Part shown: in pieces, positions 20,798-27,200 of the stretch
Layout of the letters: every line of letters starts with the position of its first letter
How positions within the stretch are numbered: position 1 is the first letter of the stretch
Assembly: GCA_964650405.1 (NCBI GenBank)
Contig: CAZYTO010000031.1
Span: 1-28,520 of the forward strand
DNA from: CAZYTO01 sp964650405
GTDB lineage: Bacteria; Acidobacteriota; Thermoanaerobaculia; Gp7-AA8
Length of the DNA: 28,520 nucleotides
Direction of reading: 5' to 3'
The notes under the pieces: model-generated
What the model was told of the DNA's origin: nothing
What the model saw: the letters and a program-made list of their open reading frames with translations, nothing else
Database searches by the model: none
Program-made: the position numbers and the translations under genes

Positions 20798-22653
20798 GAA
20801 ACTGCGGCCGGATTCGCCTGGATGAACTCCAGCAATTGCGGAGGGAAGGCGCGCATCTCGAAGTACTCGCCTTCCAGCTCCTCGACCTGGAAGCGGTCGA
20901 GGCCGGAATTGGAGAGGAAGTCGTTGCGGCTCTTGGCGTCCTGCTCGTCGATGATCTTCGGCAGGAGCTGGTTGATGTAGAAGGCCTCCAGGCGGATCTT
21001 GGTGATGACGTCTTCGAGCAGTGACTCGCTGACGACGTCCTCCACGTCCTTGAGGTGCTCGTCGTGGGCGATCTCGGCGCGGATCTCGCGGCGGAACGTC
21101 TCGCGCCCTTCGGTGGTGTTGAGCTCGAGGTAGAAGTTCGACATCCGCTTGCGGGCCAGGCGGTAGATGGCGAAGTAGGCGCGCTCGGCGCGGTTGAGCT
21201 GGGCGATGGACTGGGTGACGTCACCGATGGAGGCCTCGTTGTTCTCGATGGAGATAAGGCCGAGGGTCAGGGCGTAGAGCTTCTTCTTCCCATAGGAGAG
21301 CGCGTACTCGTTCGAGACGATCGGGTCGATGAAGAGCTGCTGGAAGAGCCCGCGGCGCAGCTTCTCGAAGACCTGCATGTTCCCCACCAGCGAGCGCACC
21401 TGCTCGGTGGACAGCTCGACGTCATCCATGAAGGCCAGTTTGTTGACCAGGGTCGTGGAGTGGTCGATGCGATCGAAGAGCGTGATCAGCTCGCCGAACG
21501 ACTCCAGCCGCTCGAAGTCCTCCTCCTCCCGGCCGATCTCATCGATGAGGCGGCCGGTGTCGAGCAGGAGCTCCTCGAAAGTCTGGTCGCGGTTCGCCGC
21601 CGCCTTCTGCTTGTTCTCCATGAGCTGGACGAGGTCGAGGGCCGAGAGCTTGCGGGTGATGTTCTTGCCAAGGAGGAAGCCGACCAGGATCTCGCGGGTG
21701 GAGCGGATGTAGTCGGGATCGGCGTCGTGCGTGGTGGTGGGACGGTCCTGCAGGACGATCTCTTCGAGCGTGTCGAAGATCGAGGGCGGCACTTCGTTGC
21801 GGAGGGCCAGCGTCCGCAGGCGCATGAGGCGGGCCCGCGCGGACGGCCCGATGATGGAGCCTGCGCAGGAGGCCAGCACCCGCTTGTACTCGTCGATCAG
21901 CGTCTGGTTGTCGCGATGGTGATAGATGACGTCGATCTGGATGCGCTCCCGCTGGTAGGGGTCGATCGTGGCCGGCAGCTCCTCTCCGTCCTGTGCTCCT
22001 TCGCCGATGACGAGCGCGCGGTGGGTGACGTACCGGTCGCGGCAGATCTCGTAGAGCTTCTGGTGGCTGCGCTGCACGACGCGGATGATGGCCAGCGTCG
22101 ACTCCGGCTCGTTCAGCGCATCCAGCAGCTCCGTGGCCAGGGCCAGGAACTGTCCCCTGCCCACTTTTCCCGAGCGCTTGAGCAGCTTGCCCACGAGCTT
22201 GAGCGTGTTCTCCTGGCGGTCGGCCACGTCGGGGAAGCGCTTGCGGTCGTCGAGGAAGAAGAAGTAATTGGCGACGGCGTTGCCGTTGCGGAAGAGGTTG
22301 TCGTAGGTCTCGAAACCTTCCGTGTTGGCGGTGAAGCGCAGCTCGTGCGTGGACGGATCAGCGGTCGTGCCGAAGAGGACCAGCCGGTTGAACACCTGGT
22401 CGTTGAGAAGGTCGCCGACGGGAAGGTGCCCGCCGAACATGTACTCGCCGAAGATCCCGCCATTGCCGCGGAAGCGGACGCCGTCGGGGTTGAGCACCAC
22501 TTCCGAGCTGCCGCCGAAATAGCGGACCACGTCGCCGCGCCCGGTGCTGATCTGTTCGAAGAAGAAACGCCGGTCCACGTCCGGCCCCGTGACCGCGGCA
22601 AAGTACTCGATATCCGATCCGATGAAACCCTGATGGACGATGGCGCGGATCAC
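20791..22653 (-). CDS. uncharacterised 620-residue protein (possibly TIGR04442-like)
   Basis: This 620-residue soluble protein has no signal peptide, membrane segment or known catalytic motif that I can see. The first 160 residues are strand-rich (MIRAIVHQGFIGSDIEYFAAVTG, FRGNGGIFGEYMFGG, NYFFFLDDRKRF). The rest is predicted mostly helical and charged (EEEDFERLESFGELITLFDRID, RAERAYFAIYRLARKRMSNFY). It may correspond to the conserved uncharacterised TIGR04442 family of Deltaproteobacteria and Acidobacteria, but this is from memory and weak. The ATG at 22653 starts a natural N-terminus. The last two residues and the stop come from the repeat end at 20791-20797, so the original C-terminus may have been slightly different. 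It lies between xer and the YyaL-like gene, all reading the same way. Confidence 0.75.
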   Translation of the reverse strand: MIRAIVHQGFIGSDIEYFAAVTGPDVDRRFFFEQISTGRGDVVRYFGGSSEVVLNPDGVRFRGNGGIFGEYMFGGHLPVGDLLNDQVFNRLVLFGTTADPSTHELRFTANTEGFETYDNLFRNGNAVANYFFFLDDRKRFPDVADRQENTLKLVGKLLKRSGKVGRGQFLALATELLDALNEPESTLAIIRVVQRSHQKLYEICRDRYVTHRALVIGEGAQDGEELPATIDPYQRERIQIDVIYHHRDNQTLIDEYKRVLASCAGSIIGPSARARLMRLRTLALRNEVPPSIFDTLEEIVLQDRPTTTHDADPDYIRSTREILVGFLLGKNITRKLSALDLVQLMENKQKAAANRDQTFEELLLDTGRLIDEIGREEEDFERLESFGELITLFDRIDHSTTLVNKLAFMDDVELSTEQVRSLVGNMQVFEKLRRGLFQQLFIDPIVSNEYALSYGKKKLYALTLGLISIENNEASIGDVTQSIAQLNRAERAYFAIYRLARKRMSNFYLELNTTEGRETFRREIRAEIAHDEHLKDVEDVVSESLLEDVITKIRLEAFYINQLLPKIIDEQDAKSRNDFLSNSGLDRFQVEELEGEYFEMRAFPPQLLEFIQANPAAVSS

Positions 22654-22759
22654 GACGAGTCAGTTTATCCCGTAAGTTGCCGGGTCAGGCGGGCAGCCGG
22701 TGACGAAACGGCTGGCGGTAAACGACCGGTAAACCTCTGCAAACGCGGCGGCATACCGG

Positions 22760-23653
22760 CTACGCCTTCGGGTGCGCCTTCCGGTACACCTCGATCAGTT
22801 GCCAGTCGTTGAGGTGGGTGTACTTCTGGGTCGTGGAGAGCGAGGCATGGCCGAGGAGCTCCTGGATGGCGCGCAGGTCGGCGCCGGCATTGAGGAGGTG
22901 AGTGGCGAACGAATGCCGCATGGTGTGCGGCGAGACGCCGGCGCGCAGGGCCGCCGCCCGGACGTAGCGGTCGAAGTGCCGTGCCACGCTCCGCGTGGTG
23001 ATCCTGCGGCCGCGCCAGTTGACGAACACGGCATGCTCCTCGTCTTCCGCCTCCCGCACGGCAAGCCAGGCCCGCAGCGCTTCCTCCGCCTTCGAGCCGA
23101 ACGGCACGATCCGCTCCTTCGCCCCCTTGCCGCGGACCTTCACCAGCCGGGCCCGCAGCTCCAGGTCGTCGATCTCCACGCCCACCACTTCGCTGATGCG
23201 CAGCCCCGAGCCGTACATCAGCTCCAGAAAGGCCCGGTCGCGCAGCCCCAGCGGCGTATCGAGGTCCGGCTGCTCCATCAGCAATGCCACCTCGGACGGC
23301 TGCAGGACCGAGGGGAGGTGTTTCTCGCGCTTCGGCGTCGCCACCGTCCGCGCCGGATTGGCCTCGACGATGCCCTCGCGCATGAGGTACTTGAAGAACG
23401 AGCGTAGGGTGGAGAGGTAGCGGGCGATAGACGTGCGTTTCAGCTTCCGCCGGGAAAGGTGCGCCAGCCAGGAGCGGACCGTCAGGTGATCGACGCGCCG
23501 CAGGTCGAGCTGATCGCGACTGAGCGTGAAGTAGTCGTTGCAGAGAAAGCCCACGAACGACTCCAGGTCCTCACGGTAGGCGATGATCGTATTGACCGAG
23601 ACGTTTCGCTCGTAGGTCAAGTAGTCGAGGAAGTCGCCGATCTCACTGGTCAC
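22760..23653 (-). CDS. XerC/XerD-type site-specific tyrosine recombinase
   Basis: This 297-residue protein has the standard Xer length. Residues 1-85 form the SAM-like N-terminal core-binding domain (FLDYLTYERNVSVNTIIAYREDL). The catalytic domain holds the complete set: Arg152 (GSGLRISE), Lys176 (RGKGAKER), His243 and Arg246 (HTMRHSFATHLL), His269 (LGHASLSTTQKYTH) and nucleophile Tyr278. It should resolve chromosome dimers at dif or act as its partner; which of XerC or XerD cannot be told. The start is GTG at 23653, with GGGAG seven bases upstream. The longer frame to 23755 translates a heptamer repeat and is rejected. It is divergent from gcvT. Confidence 0.93.
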   Translation of the reverse strand: MTSEIGDFLDYLTYERNVSVNTIIAYREDLESFVGFLCNDYFTLSRDQLDLRRVDHLTVRSWLAHLSRRKLKRTSIARYLSTLRSFFKYLMREGIVEANPARTVATPKREKHLPSVLQPSEVALLMEQPDLDTPLGLRDRAFLELMYGSGLRISEVVGVEIDDLELRARLVKVRGKGAKERIVPFGSKAEEALRAWLAVREAEDEEHAVFVNWRGRRITTRSVARHFDRYVRAAALRAGVSPHTMRHSFATHLLNAGADLRAIQELLGHASLSTTQKYTHLNDWQLIEVYRKAHPKA

Positions 23654-23663
23654 ACCCGCTCTC

Positions 23664-23760
23664 CCGTTGTCCGTTGATCGTTGTCCGTGATCGACGGCGC
23701 TTCTGTCGTTTGATAATGAACGATCTGCGGTGGATGAGCAACCACCAACGATCAACGGAC
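23664..23760. repeat. heptamer inverted-repeat element between xer and gcvT
   Basis: CGTTGTC/CGTTGAT words at a 7-bp period (from 23664) are mirrored by CAACGATCAACGGAC at 23746-23760, a perfect 15-bp inverse of 23669-23683. The element occupies the divergent promoter region of xer and gcvT. Confidence 0.7.
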
Positions 23761-23796
23761 AGCGGGGCGGATCCGGGAGGCCACAGTTTCTACCAG

Positions 23797-23860
23797 CAGG
23801 TCATTATCACCGAAATAGCGCCTGCTGGCGGCACTCTTTTTTGTGCTACGTTGTCGCCCC
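23797..23860 (+). promoter_or_regulatory. gcvT leader: hairpin followed by a T-tract
   Basis: CCAGCAGG and CCTGCTGG form a perfect 8-bp inverted repeat about 20 bases apart (near 23797-23828), followed after 10 bases by TTTTTT (about 23838). A competing small stem CGCC-TGCT-GGCG uses the same right arm. No glycine-riboswitch core is seen. It could be an attenuator of the gcv operon, but the gap before the T-tract is unusual. GGAGG at 23863-23867 is the gcvT ribosome binding site. Confidence 0.35.
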
Positions 23861-23873
23861 TTCGGAGGCCGCC

Positions 23874-24968
23874 ATGACGGACACGAACCTCAGGAAAACC
23901 CCGCTGAACGACGTCGAGAAAGAGCTCGGCGGGAAGATGGTCGACTTCGGCGGCTGGGAGCTTCCCGTCCAGTTCAGCGGGATCCTCGAAGAGCACGAAG
24001 CGGTACGCACACGCTGCGGCCTGTTCGACGTCTCCCACATGGGCGAGCTCACGGTCAAAGGTCCGGCCGCGCTCGAGCTGCTCCAGCGCGCCACCTGCAA
24101 CGACGTGTCGAAGCTCGAAGACGGCCGTGCCCAGTACAACGGACTGCTCTATCCCACGGCCGGCTTCGTCGACGACATCCTCATCTACCGCAACGGCGCC
24201 GGCGATTACTTCGTGGTGGTGAATGCCTCGAACAGCGACAAGGACTTCGAGTGGATCGCCGACTGCGCGAAGGGGATGGACGTCGAGGTGAAGAACGTCA
24301 GCGCCGAATATGCGCAACTGGCGCTGCAGGGCCCCGACGCCGAGCGCATCCTGCAACCGCTCACCGACGTGAGCCTTCCCGCCGTCAAGTACTACCACTT
24401 CGGCACCGGCAAGGTCGACGGCGCGCCGGCCATCGTCTCCCGCACCGGGTACACCGGCGAGGACGGCTTCGAAGTGTACGTAGCGCCGTCCGAGGCACCG
24501 CGGATCTGGCGGAAGCTCCTGGCCGGAGGTGACGTCAAGCCGTGCGGCCTCGGCGCCCGGGACACGCTGCGCCTGGAGGCGAAGATGGCCCTGTACGGCA
24601 ACGACATCGACGCCACCACCACCCCCCTGGAAGCGGGTCTGGGATGGATCGTAAAGCTCGACAAGGGCGACTTTTACGGCCGCGACGTCCTGCAGCGCGA
24701 GAAGGCCGAGGGACCCCGCCGCAAGCTCGTCGGATTCGAGATGATCGACCGCGGCATCGGCCGCCACGGCTATCCCATTGTCGATGGCACGGAAGAGATC
24801 GGAGTGGTGACCAGCGGTACGCACTCGCCGACATTGAAAAAAGCGATCGGTCTCGCATATCTTCCGCAGGGGAAATCGGCGCTGGGATCCGAATTCACGA
24901 TCCTGATTCGCGGGAAGGAGACGCGCGCGCGCGTCGTCGCGACTCCGTTCTACAAGCGCGCCAAATGA
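23874..24968 (+). CDS. gcvT: glycine cleavage system T protein (aminomethyltransferase)
   Basis: This 364-residue protein transfers the methylene group of the H-protein-bound aminomethyl intermediate to tetrahydrofolate and releases ammonia. Family motifs are DFGGWELPVQFSGILEEHEAVR, GLFDVSHMGELTVKG, QYNGLLYPTAGFVDDILIYR, RTGYTGEDGFEVY, GLGARDTLRLEA and TSGTHSPTLKKAIGLAY. The start at 23874 has GGAGG six bases upstream; the frame to 23730 is only an upstream extension through the repeat. It is the first gene of the operon and is followed 58 bp later by gcvH. Full length and motifs indicate a working enzyme. Confidence 0.96.
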   Translation: MTDTNLRKTPLNDVEKELGGKMVDFGGWELPVQFSGILEEHEAVRTRCGLFDVSHMGELTVKGPAALELLQRATCNDVSKLEDGRAQYNGLLYPTAGFVDDILIYRNGAGDYFVVVNASNSDKDFEWIADCAKGMDVEVKNVSAEYAQLALQGPDAERILQPLTDVSLPAVKYYHFGTGKVDGAPAIVSRTGYTGEDGFEVYVAPSEAPRIWRKLLAGGDVKPCGLGARDTLRLEAKMALYGNDIDATTTPLEAGLGWIVKLDKGDFYGRDVLQREKAEGPRRKLVGFEMIDRGIGRHGYPIVDGTEEIGVVTSGTHSPTLKKAIGLAYLPQGKSALGSEFTILIRGKETRARVVATPFYKRAK

Positions 24969-25026
24969 CCCGACAACGCCTCTCCGCGGACGGAGCGGCG
25001 AAGATCCCCGGAGGCTGAGAGAAAAG

Positions 25027-25419
25027 ATGAGCACCACTCCCGAGGACAGCAGGTACGCCAAGACCCACGAGTACGTCCACCTCGAGGGGGACGTCGCCAC
25101 GATCGGCATCACCGACTACGCCCAGAAGGAGCTCGGCGACGTCGTGTTCGTCGAGCTGCCCGCCGCCGGCAGCCAGCTCGAAGCCGCCGATGAGCTGGGG
25201 AGCATCGAGTCGGTCAAGGCCGTCTCCGAGCTCTTCGCGCCGGTCAGCGGCGAAGTCGTCGAAGTCAACGAAGCGCTCAAGGACAAGCCGGAACTGGTCA
25301 ACACCGACCCCTACGGCGACGGCTGGATGATCAAGGTGAAGCTGTCCGACCCCAGCGAGTTCGATGAGCTCATGAGCGCCGAGGAGTACGAAGAGTACGT
25401 CGAGACCGAAAGCCACTAG
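25027..25419 (+). CDS. gcvH: glycine cleavage system H protein
   Basis: This 130-residue lipoyl carrier shuttles the aminomethyl group from the P protein to the T protein. It has the usual length and the lipoyl-lysine motif SIESVKAVSEL, with the lysine in VKA. KTHEYVHLEGDVATIGITDYAQKELGDVVFVELP at the N-terminal side and DPYGDGWMIKVKL near the end are typical. The C-terminus carries a run of acidic residues (SAEEYEEYVETE). A GGAGG at 25010-25014 lies somewhat far upstream; GAGAGAAAAG is nearer. It follows gcvT after 58 bp and precedes gcvPA after a heptamer-repeat spacer. Confidence 0.96.
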   Translation: MSTTPEDSRYAKTHEYVHLEGDVATIGITDYAQKELGDVVFVELPAAGSQLEAADELGSIESVKAVSELFAPVSGEVVEVNEALKDKPELVNTDPYGDGWMIKVKLSDPSEFDELMSAEEYEEYVETESH

Positions 25420-25427
25420 CGGAACGA

Positions 25428-25510
25428 GAGTGATGCATGATCCGTGATGAGTGTTTGAGTCACTCATCTCCCTTCATCATTGTTCATTCATCACTCCCCA
25501 TTCATCTTTC
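25428..25510. repeat. heptamer-type repeat between gcvH and gcvPA
   Basis: Words such as TCATTCA/TCACTCC recur at about a 7-bp period on the right side, and their inverse (GATGAGTG, GAGTGATG) lies on the left. An 8-bp inverted repeat GATGAGTG/CACTCATC closes a short hairpin in the middle. The array runs right up to the gcvPA start, so gcvPA has no recognisable Shine-Dalgarno site. Confidence 0.65.
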
Positions 25511-25512
25511 TT

Positions 25513-26907
25513 ATGAGCCTTCCTGACCCCCTGATCTCTCAACATCGCTATATCCCCAACGCCACCGAGGACGTGACGGAGATGCTGGCCGCGGCCGGCG
25601 TCGACTCGGTCGACCGCCTCTTCGACACCATCCCCGCGGACGTGAAGCTCACGGAGCTGCTCAACGTCCCCGGCCCCTGGTCGGAGATCGAGTCGCGCCG
25701 CTGGTTCCGCGGCCTGGCCGCGAAGAACAAGACGGCCGCCGACCACCTCTCCTTCCTCGGCGGCGGCGCCTATACGCACTACCAGCCGGCCTGCGTCGAC
25801 CAGCTTCTCCTCCGCGCCGAGTTCCTCACGGCCTACACGCCGTACCAGCCGGAAGTCTCGCAGGGCACGCTGCAGTCGATCTTCGAATACCAGACCCACC
25901 AGTGCATGCTGACGGCACTCGACGTAGCCAACGCCTCGCTCTACGACGGCTCCACGGCTCTCTGCGAAGCGGTGCTCCTCGCCGAGCGTGTGGTGAAGAA
26001 CCGCTCGAAGGTCGTCCTGGCGAAGTCGGTCCATCCCCATTACCGCGAGTGCGTGCGCACCTACGTGCAGAACCTGGGCATCGAGGTCGTGGAAGTCGGC
26101 TGGACGAGCGACGGCCGGATCGACACCGCCGCCCTCTCCGCGGCGTGCAACGGCGAGGTCTTCGCCATCGCCGTGCAGTCGCCCAACTTCCTCGGTGTGC
26201 TGGAAGACTACGGCGCGGTGGCCTCGATCGCCGACGCCGCCGGTGCGGTGAAGATCGCCGTGATCGCAGAGGCTACGTCCCTCGGCGTGATCACGCCGCC
26301 CGGCGCTCATGGCTTCGACATCGCCTGCGGCGAAGGCCAGGCCTGGGGCGTGCCGCCGCAATACGGTGGTCCGTACGTCGGGTTCATGGTGGTGCGCGAT
26401 GCGCTCAAGCGTCACATGCCCGGACGTCTCGCCGGCGAGACCGTCGACGTCGACGGCAAGCGCGCCTACGTGCTGACGCTGGCCACCCGCGAGCAGCACA
26501 TCCGCCGCGACAAGGCCACGTCGAACATCTGCACGAACGAGGCGCTCATCGCCCTGGCCGCGAACATGTACCTCTCGCTCATGGGCAAGGAAGGCCTCCG
26601 CGAGGTCGGCACGCACTGCCTGCAGAAGGCCGCCTACCTCCGGGCGCGCCTCGGCGAGATCGCTTCGGTGACGCTGCCCTACAGCGGACCTGTCTACAAC
26701 GAGTTCGTCGTCCGCACACCGGTCGCGGCGAAGGAGCTCCTGGCAGACCTGGAGCACGAAAAGATCCTCGGCGGCATTCCGCTGGGCGACTTTTTCGAGA
26801 GCGCCGCGCACGACTTCCTCGTCGCCGTCACGGAGCTGCACACGAAAGAACAACTCGACCACTTCGCCGCGGCGCTCAGCGCAGCGATCTCCCGGGAGCG
26901 CCGATGA
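25513..26907 (+). CDS. gcvPA: glycine dehydrogenase (decarboxylating) subunit 1
   Basis: This 464-residue alpha subunit of the two-part P protein, together with GcvPB, decarboxylates glycine with pyridoxal phosphate. Family motifs are RYIPNATEDVTEML, FLGGGAYTHYQPACVDQLL, FEYQTHQCMLTALDVANASLYDGSTAL, EGQAWGVPPQYGGPYVGFM and RDKATSNICTNEALIALAANMYL. The start at 25513 is taken from the family N-terminus; the few codons upstream to 25480 are repeat. There is no clear Shine-Dalgarno site because the repeat array abuts the ATG. The stop overlaps an ATG (ATGA at 26904-26907) that opens the 98-codon frame filling the spacer before gcvPB. Confidence 0.95.
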   Translation: MSLPDPLISQHRYIPNATEDVTEMLAAAGVDSVDRLFDTIPADVKLTELLNVPGPWSEIESRRWFRGLAAKNKTAADHLSFLGGGAYTHYQPACVDQLLLRAEFLTAYTPYQPEVSQGTLQSIFEYQTHQCMLTALDVANASLYDGSTALCEAVLLAERVVKNRSKVVLAKSVHPHYRECVRTYVQNLGIEVVEVGWTSDGRIDTAALSAACNGEVFAIAVQSPNFLGVLEDYGAVASIADAAGAVKIAVIAEATSLGVITPPGAHGFDIACGEGQAWGVPPQYGGPYVGFMVVRDALKRHMPGRLAGETVDVDGKRAYVLTLATREQHIRRDKATSNICTNEALIALAANMYLSLMGKEGLREVGTHCLQKAAYLRARLGEIASVTLPYSGPVYNEFVVRTPVAAKELLADLEHEKILGGIPLGDFFESAAHDFLVAVTELHTKEQLDHFAAALSAAISRERR

Positions 26908-27200
26908 AACAAATTTATGCTGAGCGGAGCGAAGCATCTGGCCCGCAGAACGCGTTCACATCTATCCCCGCCAGATCCTTCGCCCTCTGTGCGGCTTCTA
27001 ATGAACCTCCGGCCTTCTTCTCTGCTCTTCTCTACCGCCCGCTGAAGCGGGCGGGAAATTGGGGTGGACCTCGGTTTCCCACGGGTAAACCCGTGGGCTA
27101 CGGATCTCGCGCCCGCTACGCGGGCGTGCGCGACGCCGTCGCTCATTGCTTCTTCACCGGCGCACCACTCCGTTCACTCGCTCAGGATGAAGTGCTATGA
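26904..27200. repeat. insertion-like repeat between gcvPA and gcvPB, open as a 98-codon frame
   Basis: The spacer begins and ends with ATGA, overlapping the gcvPA stop and the gcvPB start. Its ends are inverted CTGAGCG-type sequences: ATGCTGAGCGGAGCGAAG near 26916, and the inverse TCATCCTGAGCGAGTGAACG near 27190. Three perfect hairpins sit between: 27035-27054 (9-bp arms), 27078-27097 (9-bp arms) and 27110-27126 (7-bp arms). The plus-strand frame from ATG 26904 runs without a stop to the TGA at 27198-27200. Its peptide composition is not protein-like, so I treat it as repeat DNA rather than a gene. Confidence 0.7.
27183..27190 (+). promoter_or_regulatory. gcvPB ribosome binding site supplied by the repeat end
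   Basis: AGGA at 27184-27187 lies nine bases before the gcvPB ATG and is part of the CTCAGGATGA end of the repeat. No other Shine-Dalgarno site is present. The same arrangement precedes the YyaL-like gene. Confidence 0.6.

Noticed and set aside
19054..22812. Two long plus-strand frames (19054-20718 and 21055-22812)
   Set aside because: Antisense shadows of the YyaL-like gene and the 620-residue gene, with Val/Arg/Gly-rich low-complexity translations.
23684..23873. Glycine riboswitch before gcvT
   Set aside because: The conserved aptamer core was looked for and not seen; only a hairpin and a T-tract are present.
25477..26937. 486-codon minus-strand frame over gcvPA
   Set aside because: Antisense shadow of gcvPA, which has all family motifs on the plus strand.
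26904..27200. 98-residue gene between gcvPA and gcvPB
   Set aside because: The frame is open and overlaps both neighbours, but it consists of repeat ends and hairpins and its composition is not protein-like. Kept as a repeat with a finding instead.
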